Below, piece by piece: positions 8,501-17,121 of a stretch of 42,226 bases of DNA; the stretch's first letter is position 1, and each line of letters begins with the position of its first letter. The DNA lies in NCBI RefSeq assembly GCF_014699115.1, contig NZ_JACXAD010000034.1:1-42226 (forward strand), written 5' to 3'. The position numbers and the translations under genes were made by a program. The stretch comes from Hymenobacter montanus (GTDB lineage Bacteria; Bacteroidota; Bacteroidia; Cytophagales; Hymenobacteraceae). The notes below the pieces were generated by a model, which saw only the letters and a program-made list of their open reading frames with translations, searched no databases and was not told the origin of the DNA.

Positions 8501-8667
8501 CGCTGGCCGGCGGCCGAGCTACGCTCCTGCTCACTAGCAAAAAGCAAGCGGCCGGCCGCCAGCAGCTCACTCTGCGCAGCGCAGGCGTGTCCGCCGGCCT
8601 GTACCTGCTCATCGTCCGCGGCCAGCACGGCTTCGAGTTACGCCAGAAGCTTGTCAAGCTGCCCTAG
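5509..8667 (+). CDS. Exported protein with T9SS type A sorting domain and transglutaminase-like segment
   Basis: This is a large exported protein of 1052 residues. I place the start at the GTG at 5509 rather than the TTG at 5503, because MKTPRLRL then aligns with MKTKRVPF and MRTTRVPF of the paralogues. The signal peptide ends near residue 38 (GQAQQ). Residues 45-513 match the middle of the previous gene (MAM-like part plus degenerate vWA-like part). Residues about 515-690 are acidic and beta-rich. Residues about 740-940 are encoded by clearly AT-richer DNA and include SSGDCGSLAELM with C776, recalling a transglutaminase/cysteine-protease nucleophile helix; no HxW...D partner is obvious. Residues about 969-1052 are a type IX secretion sorting domain (HPNPFQDEFTL ... 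GLYLLIV ... RQKLVKL). It is therefore probably secreted or cell-surface anchored. The substrate is unknown. Confidence 0.88.
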   Translation: MKTPRLRLPSAPRAWRRWLTALFPPLLLLLLVSVPGQAQQEAPEPIRSLRELPLPKELRLAARPAPQAVLAPYEREGSGALTDFQGQGPAFTPAGSWTIMGGQARTGTSTYQPNERAELVSAPVLLDTALTDRAYALMGFMLYFDERYALETGHDVGAVYLQHERPDQSWSPWSLLSQRTGQRPGPGLRTTYLSLRDPALWQRRVRVKFVLESDCATQYEGWTIDNVVFRQIVTTPQIRLAFVPGLPMAPIGPNTGGLPRVRPGDLLHPPINGFERWLVPALERLQQHPCRLDVTFVVNGAYIMYNSIVQDLPRLVNNNLDQLAELLQGARQSSCKRVRFVVAGGRQDPLPDGTRFNATVFGVVAKNSNDHVNLQQTNLADLKQRVAPLLARNWDQNTVPPQNGALLLKTYLDTYYGATPEPGVKRVIVVLNNSDEFDNFDFSHGPVVTAPQLRAQLAAQGVTLLVNTHPQLANRYGLGVLQQAAAVTYQDADPQHMLLDLAAAAACTPQDEPCNDEDEAVRLVSVDFQGADNHPMQKQAARKEDPWQDDTYADAGNLKIDYPEWQAAEQEGPPAVNDPVAQTRQTPAVMEVQLRVGRTAATTGTVTVYRDGVAVARKAVSLQPGLNTIEDWTWEQHVSDVTGEQQVDLTWRFTPERGAEQFLAATTHTFFILLDKLVLTGDDKYIGRTAKRMQFAANATADICCNRQDAQEPGADETDGSHVTVLTLSPKKEAVFKAFDYFQRKNINFNPYCVPCESSQTTWNILDGLNNSSGDCGSLAELMQITLAMGGVEAQHNYLFATTKNDLSFYKDGRTGCLVDLVEKRDFVVNGQTKNLQLMYLNGGDPGINIKESVTYAEGFLIAPAVGIWTDPVDVLTNFICPNTVESGNYQVWVENIGNNMVIVQEIPGHYPEPFPFNCLKSTTFSYKGQGKVKRKIQPKTATASAVRTVTAATVAATLVATTTAATTLEVHPNPFQDEFTLVYELPQPDEVSVLLQPLAGGRATLLLTSKKQAAGRQQLTLRSAGVSAGLYLLIVRGQHGFELRQKLVKLP
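5641..7047 (+). repeat. Block homologous to the second gene (copy in third gene)
   Basis: This is the partner of the block at 3463-4866. Here it follows the signal peptide directly, which suggests that this is the original arrangement and that the copy in the second gene was inserted between two module A copies. The direction of transfer is inference. Confidence 0.75.
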
Positions 8668-8818
8668 CAGCTGTTATGGACTGGTAGGCTGAAAAATGCC
8701 TTTCTTTGGCCAATAACAGGCCGACGAAGACGAGGAAAATTCTTCATCCGTTGCATCACTAGCATAACCCACTTGCTGTGCCGTACCCCTAATTTAGACC
8801 ACCAGTCCATAACAGGCT
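8668..8818. mobile_element. MITE-like element, 151 bp, IS5-like termini
   Basis: The termini are 18-bp inverted repeats, with 15 perfect inner bases: CTGTTATGGACTGGT at 8671-8685 and its complement at 8801-8815. The element is flanked by CTAG at 8664-8667 and 8819-8822. A 4-bp CTAG target fits the YTAR preference of IS5-type transposons. The interior of about 115 bp encodes nothing. The left CTAG contains the TAG stop of the upstream gene, so insertion happened exactly at its 3' end without altering the protein. No transposase is present, so it would need to be moved in trans. Confidence 0.7.
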
Positions 8819-8889
8819 CTAGGGGTATAGTTCCGGCGTGAGGTGGGTGGAGTAAAGATAGCCGGCGTTTTTTGCCACGGTACCCAGCT

Positions 8890-9200
8890 CGCCGCCCCCC
8901 GGCTTGGGGAAGCGCCGCCAGTTCCTGCTCAAAGAAGGCAAAGAGCGGCGCGGCGCAACTTCAGGCTATGCTGCAGTCGTTTCTAGCCGTAGGCCAGGCG
9001 CTGCAGGCTACTCAGGCTCACGCGTGGGCCCGGTTCCCGGCCCACACGGGGCAACAACTGGCGCCGCTGCTCGGTGGCCTGCCCGAGCCAGGTGCCTACT
9101 TTTTTGGGCCACCGCGTCGAGTTGCGGCGGCGGCCCAAGCGCCTTCCGCCAGGTTGTCCAGGCCCCGATCCTGCCAGCGGGTGAGCCAGTGCGGCGGCAG
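8890..9200 (-). pseudogene. Decayed IS630-type transposase fragment
   Basis: Read on the minus strand from 9200, the frame gives HWLTRWQDRGLDNLAEG and then RRGGPKK before a stop at 9096. This resembles the DNA-binding helix-turn-helix and linker of IS630 transposases (RWLxRWQxxGLxxLxEGxRxGRPxK). After frame changes further pieces follow in the right order: SLSSLQRLAYG, KRLQHSLK (near 8960-8990) and FAFFEQELAALPQA (near 8905-8950). These recall the YKRxRRSLK and following parts of the family. The DDE catalytic part is missing. The identification rests on pattern memory and is moderate. Confidence 0.45.
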
Positions 9201-9226
9201 TCAACCCAGGAGCAGGGCGCAGTAAA

Positions 9227-9266
9227 GCAGAAGTAAAATCTTGTATATCTATACGATTACTTCTGC
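9227..9266. repeat. Inverted repeat / hairpin
   Basis: The arms GCAGAAGTAAAATC (9227-9240) and GATTACTTCTGC (9255-9266) pair around an AT-rich loop, with two extra bases in the left arm. It lies just beyond the transposase fragment and could be an insertion-sequence end or a hairpin. Nothing decides between these. Confidence 0.5.
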
Positions 9267-9371
9267 ACTACTACGTAAACGGTTCGCAAGCTACCAGGCA
9301 CGTAATGCACGAGTTACCCCCTGATTCATGGCGTAAACCCGCCGCTCGTTACCTCCGTGACCAAGCACGAA

Positions 9372-9400
9372 GGCGCAGCAAGTGAGGCACTTGCTGCGCC
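9372..9400 (-). terminator. Hairpin behind the CheB-CheR gene
   Basis: A perfect 12-bp stem, GGCGCAGCAAGT (9372-9383) with ACTTGCTGCGCC (9389-9400), has a 5-nt loop. It lies about 70 bases past the stop codon of the minus-strand CheB-CheR gene. No strong U-tract follows on either strand, so it may be a weak or factor-assisted terminator. Confidence 0.5.
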
Positions 9401-9471
9401 GGAACCCTCTACGGAATTTTGTTTCGAAAAGATTTTGATTATTTCATCCTGCGGAGCCTCGGCTGCCGGCG

Positions 9472-12400
9472 CTAGCGCGGCGTCACATCCTGCACCCCCA
9501 GCAGTAGCTTGCTGGTAGGAGCCCCGTCGCCGGTAATGCAGCGGCCGTACACCCGCAGCTTCCGCCCGCCCACGTTCGGGAAATCACCTTCGAGCAAAAA
9601 GTCGTCGAAGGTTTGGTGAGGGTCTCGCAGCAGCGCTTCGAGGCGTTGGCGCAGGGCGGGCTGCCACCAAGTGCCGCCGTTGAGTTCGGCCAGGAGCTGG
9701 CCCCGGGGCCCGGCGGTGGGCAGGCCAAAGAGCTCGATAAATGAATGGCTGATGGCCAGCACCCGCAGGTGGTCGTCGAGCACCAGCAGGGGCTCGCGCA
9801 CGGCCTCCACCACGGCCTCGGCCATGCGGCTGCTGGCTTGCAGCTGGGCTTCGAGGGTTTTCAGGTCCGTGATGTCGGTGAAGGTGATAACGGCCCCGCT
9901 AATGTAGTTGTCGAGGGTGCGGTAGGGCAGAATGCGCATGGCGTACCACTCGCCGGTGGTAGTCTGGATGCTGGCTTCGACGCTCACCAACCGGTCGAGC
10001 ACCAGGCGCACGTCCTGGGCCAGGCTTTCGTGGCGCAAGGTGCTGGCGAAGTGCGTGATGGGCCGGCCCACGTCGGCCGGCAGCAGCGCGATGATGCGGT
10101 GCACGGGCGGTGTAAACCGCTTAATCACCATGTCGTTGTCGAGGAAGATGGTGGCGATTTCGGTGGCGTCGAGCAGGTTCTTCATGTCGTTGGCCGCCAG
10201 GCTCAGCTCCTCGGTTTTGCTGAGGTACTGCATGTTGAGGGTCATCAGCTCCTCGTTGAGGCTCTGCATCTCCTCCTTGTTGGTCATGGCCTCCTCGTTG
10301 GTGCTTTGCAGCTCCTCGTTGGCGCTTTGCAGCTCCTCGTTGGTGCTTTTCAGCTCCTCCACGCTGCTCTCCATCTCTTCGATGGTGGTTTGCAGGCGGT
10401 GCTTGGTGTACTGCAGCTCTTTTTCGAGGGCCGTCACCACGGCGTCGCGGCTGAGGTCGCTGCCGAAGGCAGTTTTGCCCAGGCGCACCTTGCGGGGCGT
10501 GGGCTGCTCCTCAAACACCACCAGCAGCAGGCCGGCCAGTTGCTCGGGCTCATCGAGGTACTTCACCGTCACGCGCAGCAGCTGCACGCCGGTCTCGGTT
10601 TTCACCTTCACGTTCTCGACCACGGCCTCGGCGCGGGTGGTGGTGGCCTTGTGCACCGCCCCGCTGATTTCGTAGTTCAGCTCCTCGCGGGCCATCTCAA
10701 ACACGTTCATGCCGCCCAGGCCGGGGGCGGGCTCGAGGTAGCGCCCGGTGCGGCCATTCACGTACAGGATTTCGCCTTTGGCGTTGATGACCACGGCGGG
10801 CGGGGTGTACTGGCGCAACAGCAAGCGCTGCACCAAGGTAGCGAAGGGCCCTTCTTTGCGGGGAGAAGATAGATTCATGGTACCGGCCACCGGCGCGGGG
10901 CTGACCTGCTGGCGCGCCAGAGAAAAAGGAAAGGTGACAATACGGGTGAGGGTGGCCGCGCCCTCGGCGCGCCGCGAGATTTTCCATTTCACGTCCAATG
11001 CAACGAACAGGTCCTGGAACCCGGTGAGGGTTTCGCTCGGCCCCAGCAGCAGCAGCCCCCCGGGGTTCAGGGCGTAGTGAAACACCGGAATGATGTTTCG
11101 CTGCAGCTCGGCCGACAAGTAAATCAGCAGGTTACGGCACACCAGCAAGTCCAGCTTGGTAAAGGGTGGGTCCTTGATGAGGTTGTGCACGGCAAAAATC
11201 ACCACGTCGCGGACCTCTTTTTTAATCTGGTAGTGGCCGTCGATCTTCGTAAAGAACCGGGCCAGCCGCTCGGGGCTCACGTCGGCCTCAATAGATTCGG
11301 GGTACAGGCCGGCCCGGGCAAAGTCGATGCCGTCGACGTTGATGTCGGTCGCGAATAGCTGAATCTTCAGGTGCTTGTACGGCTCCACCCGTTCGAAGCA
11401 TTCGAGCAGGCCGATGGCTAGGGTGTAGGCCTCCTCGCCGGTGGAGCAGCCGGGAGCCCACACCCGCACCACGCTGTCGGCGGGCTTTTGGCGCAGGTAG
11501 GGCAGCAGCCGGGCCTGCAAGTTATCGAACGCCTCCCGGTCGCGGAAAAACTTGGTGACGCCAATCAGCAGCTCTTTGAACAGGGCTTCCACCTCGGCGG
11601 GGTTTTCCCGCAAAAACCGCACGTAGTGGGTAAACTCCCGAATCTGATGCGAGTTCATGCGGCGCTCGATGCGCCGGAACACGGTGTTGCGCTTGTAAAA
11701 GGAGAAGTCGTGCCCGGTTTGGGCCCGAATCAGAGTAAAGATTTTTTGCAGGGCGTGGGCCGGCTTGGAGGCCGACTCGGCCGACTCACGGCGGGGCCGG
11801 GCGTGAAATGGCTTGCGCACGTACTCAAGCAGCTTGGCGGGCAACTGCTCGGCGGGCAGCACGTAGTCGACAAACTCGGTGGCCAGGGCCGAGCGCGGCA
11901 TGGCGTCGTACTCGGCCGTTTCGGGGGCCTGCACCATCACCATTCCAAAGTTTTCCATCACCATTTTCAGGCCGATGGTGCCGTCGGAGCCCATGCCCGA
12001 GCAGATGACGCACACGGCCCGCTCGCGCACGTCCTTGGCCATGCTCTGGAAGAAGTAGTCGATGGGCAGCCGGCGGCTGGGCGGCAGCGTGGGTGCGAAC
12101 AGCAGCAGGGTGCCGTGCAGAATGCTCATGTCGCGGTCCGGTGGAATCACGTACACGTTGTTGGGCCGCACCCGCAGGCCGTCGACAGCTTCGTGCACGT
12201 CCATGCGGGTGAACCCTCGCAGCACCGCCGCCAGCTCCGAATGCTGCGTCGGGCTCAGGTGGCAGATGACCACGAAGGCCATGCCGCTATCGGGGGGCAT
12301 ATGCCGAAAAAACTGTTCGAAGGCCTTCAGCGAGCCGGCCGAGCCGCCCAGGGCCACTAGCAGAAACTTATCTTCGGGCTCTTCCGACCGCTTGTTTAGG

Positions 12401-12504
12401 CGCGCCGGGGCCGGCAGGGCGGCCTCCTCGGGCAGTTGGTCTTCGGGCGGGGTGGCGGGCCCCCCTGGCTGGTCGGGGGGCAGATCGGGGGGGGCAGATT
12501 TCAT
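9472..12504 (-). CDS. CheB-CheR hybrid (methylesterase/methyltransferase) with PAS domains
   Basis: This 1010-residue signalling protein fuses a CheB methylesterase to a CheR methyltransferase and sensory domains. The CheB part (about 46-230) keeps the catalytic residues S55 (GGSAGS), H82 (ICHLSP) and D174 (GMGSDGT). The CheR part (about 250-510) keeps the SAM-binding motif WAPGCSTGEEAY (349-360), then ATDI and CRNLLIYL. Residues 560-665 form a PAS-like segment. Residues about 690-770 form a coiled coil with NEELQS heptads. Two PAS domains follow to the end (about 775-1008). No histidine-kinase domain and no receiver are present. Proteins of this kind are common in Bacteroidota and generally act in stress or sensory signalling rather than classical chemotaxis. 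The product is cytoplasmic. It is divergent from a second CheB gene, 145 bp away. Confidence 0.93.
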   Translation of the reverse strand: MKSAPPDLPPDQPGGPATPPEDQLPEEAALPAPARLNKRSEEPEDKFLLVALGGSAGSLKAFEQFFRHMPPDSGMAFVVICHLSPTQHSELAAVLRGFTRMDVHEAVDGLRVRPNNVYVIPPDRDMSILHGTLLLFAPTLPPSRRLPIDYFFQSMAKDVRERAVCVICSGMGSDGTIGLKMVMENFGMVMVQAPETAEYDAMPRSALATEFVDYVLPAEQLPAKLLEYVRKPFHARPRRESAESASKPAHALQKIFTLIRAQTGHDFSFYKRNTVFRRIERRMNSHQIREFTHYVRFLRENPAEVEALFKELLIGVTKFFRDREAFDNLQARLLPYLRQKPADSVVRVWAPGCSTGEEAYTLAIGLLECFERVEPYKHLKIQLFATDINVDGIDFARAGLYPESIEADVSPERLARFFTKIDGHYQIKKEVRDVVIFAVHNLIKDPPFTKLDLLVCRNLLIYLSAELQRNIIPVFHYALNPGGLLLLGPSETLTGFQDLFVALDVKWKISRRAEGAATLTRIVTFPFSLARQQVSPAPVAGTMNLSSPRKEGPFATLVQRLLLRQYTPPAVVINAKGEILYVNGRTGRYLEPAPGLGGMNVFEMAREELNYEISGAVHKATTTRAEAVVENVKVKTETGVQLLRVTVKYLDEPEQLAGLLLVVFEEQPTPRKVRLGKTAFGSDLSRDAVVTALEKELQYTKHRLQTTIEEMESSVEELKSTNEELQSANEELQSTNEEAMTNKEEMQSLNEELMTLNMQYLSKTEELSLAANDMKNLLDATEIATIFLDNDMVIKRFTPPVHRIIALLPADVGRPITHFASTLRHESLAQDVRLVLDRLVSVEASIQTTTGEWYAMRILPYRTLDNYISGAVITFTDITDLKTLEAQLQASSRMAEAVVEAVREPLLVLDDHLRVLAISHSFIELFGLPTAGPRGQLLAELNGGTWWQPALRQRLEALLRDPHQTFDDFLLEGDFPNVGGRKLRVYGRCITGDGAPTSKLLLGVQDVTPR

Positions 12505-12649
12505 TTAGGCAGGCGTAAAGCGCACGAACCACAAGTAAGATAACGGCTTGGTTGCGCGTCGCGGAGCTAAGGATTTCGTTATCGTTAGGTGGCCGGGGCG
12601 GCCCCAGTAGCATAAGCCCGACCGTAGTGCGAGGCTTTACCAAAAATAC

Positions 12650-13753
12650 TTGAAAAATGCGGGAAGCGTAACCTTTTGGCCTTTTCGCGCCGTACCTAAA
12701 CGCCTAATTGCTCCCCTGCTCTTGCCTGCCCCCACGTATCTCATTGTCATTGGCACCTCCGCCGGCGGCATGCCGGCCCTGGTGCAGTTGGTCGCGCAGC
12801 TGCCGGCCACGCTGAACGCCGCCGTGTTGGTAGTGCAGCACTTCGCGCCCGACTCCGACGGTCCGCACCTGGCTAACCGCCTGGCCCGCCACGCCGCCCT
12901 GCCCTGCCGCATTCCCAACAACGGCGACCTCCTTGAAACGGGCACCCTCTACCTGGCCCCACCCGACCGCCACCTGCTGGTGAAGGGCCCCGAAGCGCCC
13001 CACCTGCTGGTCACCAAAGGCCCGCGCGAAAACAATTACCGGCCCGCAATCGATACGCTGTTTCGGTCGGCGGCGGTAGCCTACGGGCCGGCCGTGGTGG
13101 GCGTAGTGCTCACGGGCATGCTGCACGACGGCACCGCCGGCCTTGAGTTCATCAAGCGCTGCGGAGGCCGGGCCGTGGTGCAGCACCCCGACGATGCCGA
13201 GTACCCGAGCATGCCCGAAACGGCCCTGCGCAACGTGGCCGTCGACCATGTAGTGCCCCTCGAAGCCATGGGCCAGCTCCTCGAAGAGCTAACGAGCGGC
13301 CCCGTACCTTCCGGAGGAGATTTGACTATTCCCGAAGATTTAAAACAGGAGGCCGCCATTGCGGAAAGAGTCGTGGGCAACACCGAAGACATCGACAAGC
13401 TCGGGCAGATGGCCCCCCTCACCTGCCCCGACTGCGGCGGCAACCTCTGGGAAATCACCCACGGCAAGGTGCTGCGCTACCGCTGCCACACGGGCCACGC
13501 CTTCACGGCCGACACCCTGCTGCGCGACTCCGAGCACAGCCTGGAAGAAACCCTGTGGGTGGCCCTGCGCATGATGGAAGAGCGCAAAAACCTGCTCACC
13601 AGCATGGCCACCCACGGCAGTACGCTCTACGCCGTGCAGCAAACCGAGCGGATCGAAGAGCTGAAAAAGCACGTCAACCGCATGCGCGAGTTCTTGCTAA
13701 ACGGCCTTTCCAATCGCCACAACGCCACCGACCCCGCCGCCAGCAGCGACTGA
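12650..13753 (+). CDS. CheB-type methylesterase with C-terminal zinc-ribbon-like domain
   Basis: This stand-alone CheB-like protein has up to 367 residues and no N-terminal receiver domain. The catalytic triad is S37 (GTSAGG), H64 (VQHFAP) and D160 (GMLHDGT), counted from a TTG at 12650. A TTG at 12722 would give a shorter start, just before the first beta strand TYLIVIG; no ATG lies upstream of the active site, so the start is uncertain. The C-terminal part has CPDCGG (C259, C262) and RCHTGHAF (C279, H283), a possible zinc-binding site, and then a helical tail. Without a receiver it is probably not regulated by phosphorylation in the usual way. The divergent placement next to the CheB-CheR hybrid suggests that the two act together. 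Confidence 0.88.
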   Translation: MKNAGSVTFWPFRAVPKRLIAPLLLPAPTYLIVIGTSAGGMPALVQLVAQLPATLNAAVLVVQHFAPDSDGPHLANRLARHAALPCRIPNNGDLLETGTLYLAPPDRHLLVKGPEAPHLLVTKGPRENNYRPAIDTLFRSAAVAYGPAVVGVVLTGMLHDGTAGLEFIKRCGGRAVVQHPDDAEYPSMPETALRNVAVDHVVPLEAMGQLLEELTSGPVPSGGDLTIPEDLKQEAAIAERVVGNTEDIDKLGQMAPLTCPDCGGNLWEITHGKVLRYRCHTGHAFTADTLLRDSEHSLEETLWVALRMMEERKNLLTSMATHGSTLYAVQQTERIEELKKHVNRMREFLLNGLSNRHNATDPAASSD

Positions 13754-13930
13754 GGAAATAAAGTAGGGACTTCGGGCCCCGGGCCTGACCTACCGTTAGT
13801 GGCTGCAACCGGCGACTGGGCTTTATTTCACTACCCCCGCCCGTCCCGGGCTAGTTGCCACAGATACCAGGCCCTTCAGCCGGGCCCGCTATCTTAAAGC
13901 GGTTCTCCAGTCAGGAAACGGTTTTTTAGG

Positions 13931-13989
13931 AATTAAAAATGAAGAATTAAAAATCGGCTGGTCCATTTTTTAATTCTTCATTTTTAATT
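13931..13989. terminator. AT-rich perfect inverted repeat between convergent genes
   Basis: Two 23-bp arms (13931-13953 and 13967-13989) are perfect complements around a 13-base loop. The arms consist of AATTAAAAATGAAGAATT-like words, and a further TTTTTAATT follows. It sits between the convergent CheB gene and a membrane protein gene, and could work as a two-way terminator. The word composition also resembles simple dispersed repeats found between genes in Bacteroidota, so it may be a repeat element used as a terminator. Confidence 0.65.
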
Positions 13990-14024
13990 TTTAATTCTTT
14001 TCCAAAAACTGCTCTGGTTTATCT

Positions 14025-14921
14025 TTAAGCAGTTGGCAGCGTTCCAAAGCGGGCCTTCAAGTCCTCGTAGATAGCCGTCGAAATGGCCAGGTACTGCACC
14101 ACCGTCGTGGTCGACTCGGAGGACTCGCCCTTACTGTCGAGCGTGGTGGTTACGTTTTCCAGCGTTAGGTACTGGCAGGTGGCGTCGTTGGGGGCGCGGT
14201 ACAGCTTAAGGCGGGCAAAGGGTTCGGTTTTGGACGTGGCCAGGTGCGGGGTGAGGAGATGAAACTGGCCACTTTCGAGGGCCGTACGGGAGGAGGCCTC
14301 GTCCTGCAGGTAGCCCACGGGATGAGCCAGGGTTTCCTCGTCGGCCCACTCGTTGGCCAATTCCGAGAAGGGCTCCTCGGCCTGTGAGTAAGCCAGTAAA
14401 TAAGCGCCCCCCACAATAATCAGGGCCTCAATACTCCAAACAACCCACAAAAACACGCCCGTGGGAGTAGTGCGCTTCACCGACCAGGTGCCGGTTTTGT
14501 TGATTTTCTCAATGGCCTCCCACATCTGGCCGGGGCTGGTGAGGATGCTGGCCAACAAGCTGGTGCTAAAGGACGTGCTGGTGTCGGCGTCGCGCCCGGT
14601 GCCGGTGGTTTCCGAGTTAAAAAGCAGCGTGAGGTATACGCCCCACTCCAGGTACACCGCCGCCAGGCCCACCAGCAGGACTAAGATCAGTACGCCCCGC
14701 GGGCTGCGCAGCTTGCCGGCCCGCACCAGTATCATTAACACCGCGCCGAGCAGGAGCCCGAAACCCAGGCAGAAAAAAACGTTGATGTATACGAAGGGAA
14801 TGTACCACTCGGCGTAGATGTAAACCAGGGCCAGCACGGCCGCCGTCACCACGCCGCCGAGTAAAAAAAGTAGCACGCCGCCCAGGGGCATCCGGTTAGA
14901 AGGCTGGTAATAAAGACTCAT
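14025..14921 (-). CDS. Membrane protein of unknown function
   Basis: I do not recognise this protein of 298 residues. The ATG at 14921 (MSLYYQPSNR) is preferred to the TTG at 14975 that opens the longest frame. Three hydrophobic segments follow quickly in the first 110 residues (GGVLLFLLGGVVTAAVLALVY; FVYINVFFCLGFGLLLGAVL; GVLILVLLVGLAAVYLEWGV). A fourth lies near residues 155-175 (VFLWVVWSIEALIIVGGAYL). The soluble C-terminal part of about 120 residues ends the protein and probably faces one side of the inner membrane. Convergent with the CheB gene and divergent from pyrG, it is likely transcribed alone. Confidence 0.7.
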   Translation of the reverse strand: MSLYYQPSNRMPLGGVLLFLLGGVVTAAVLALVYIYAEWYIPFVYINVFFCLGFGLLLGAVLMILVRAGKLRSPRGVLILVLLVGLAAVYLEWGVYLTLLFNSETTGTGRDADTSTSFSTSLLASILTSPGQMWEAIEKINKTGTWSVKRTTPTGVFLWVVWSIEALIIVGGAYLLAYSQAEEPFSELANEWADEETLAHPVGYLQDEASSRTALESGQFHLLTPHLATSKTEPFARLKLYRAPNDATCQYLTLENVTTTLDSKGESSESTTTVVQYLAISTAIYEDLKARFGTLPTA

Positions 14922-15239
14922 GAAATAAGAAAAAAGATGAAAGATAGCTTCTACCCGCAAGAAACGAAAAGCCAAGCATTAGGCCAAATCCGTGTTTAGC
15001 TTAGACTTAATCCCGCTGCGTACGCTACCCGGCTGCCAGCAGCTATCGAGTGGCGGCAAGCCTCGGGAGCTTCGCCCCCATACGGTAGTCCGTGGTGTTT
15101 TTTTTGTTACCCCAGCCAACGCGTTTGGGTTGCGCCGGGCAGCATAATCGCCTGAGTTCGCGGCGGCCTACCCGCGGCCGGTAACCGGCAACTGGCAGCT
15201 CGCCCCGCACGATTGTTCGGGTACCAACTTTGGGCGCCG
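14922..15239. other. Divergent intergenic region upstream of pyrG
   Basis: About 320 bases separate the membrane protein gene from pyrG. Open frames here are overlaps with pyrG and lack recognisable content. The only signal I see is the TACTTTTG box at the pyrG end. A run of eight T's near 15098-15105 is the only other local feature. Confidence 0.4.
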
Positions 15240-15247
15240 TACTTTTG
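15240..15247 (+). promoter_or_regulatory. Bacteroidota -7 box upstream of pyrG
   Basis: TACTTTTG matches the TAnnTTTG -7 element and ends nine bases before the ATG at 15257. No TTG lies at the ideal distance upstream (the nearest is 24 bases away). If this box is used, the leader would be nearly absent. That also argues against the upstream TTG start for pyrG. Confidence 0.4.
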
Positions 15248-15256
15248 TCCCCCGTC

Positions 15257-16903
<1,647 letters not shown>

Positions 16904-16975
16904 CCCGACGCTATTAGAGGATGGGGTTCAGTTGTCCACTAGATGCTTTGACACTACAGCCCCGTACGTTAATAA

Positions 16976-17074
16976 GAAGCTGTTTGAGTTAATAAAAAAT
17001 CAGTTTTGAACGTCCTGCTTTATCTGGCGTCCGCTGGTCGAAGCAGGACCATTTTTATATACTCAAACAGCTTC
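16976..17074. mobile_element. MITE-like element, 99 bp, nested hairpin
   Basis: The 14-bp perfect terminal inverted repeats are GAAGCTGTTTGAGT (16976-16989) and its complement (17061-17074). They are flanked by direct TAA repeats (16973-16975, 17075-17077), which look like a 3-bp target duplication. The ends resemble IS5/IS1031-group termini. Inside, GTCCTGCTT (17012-17020) pairs with AAGCAGGAC (17041-17049), giving a nested stem. There is no coding capacity. The element lies at the left edge of an AT-richer island behind pyrG and could also end pyrG transcription. Confidence 0.72.
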
Positions 17075-17121
17075 TAAGCTGACTAAAAAGCTCATTCATA
17101 CTAGTAAGCAAGGCGTTGGAT

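Noticed and set aside
8872..9236. Plus-strand frames of 117 and 110 residues in the intergenic zone
   Set aside because: They run opposite to the transposase relic and have low-complexity composition.
9745..10872. Plus-strand open frame of 375 residues inside the CheB-CheR gene
   Set aside because: It is the antisense of the coiled-coil and PAS region, with His/Leu/Val-rich composition typical of a shadow.
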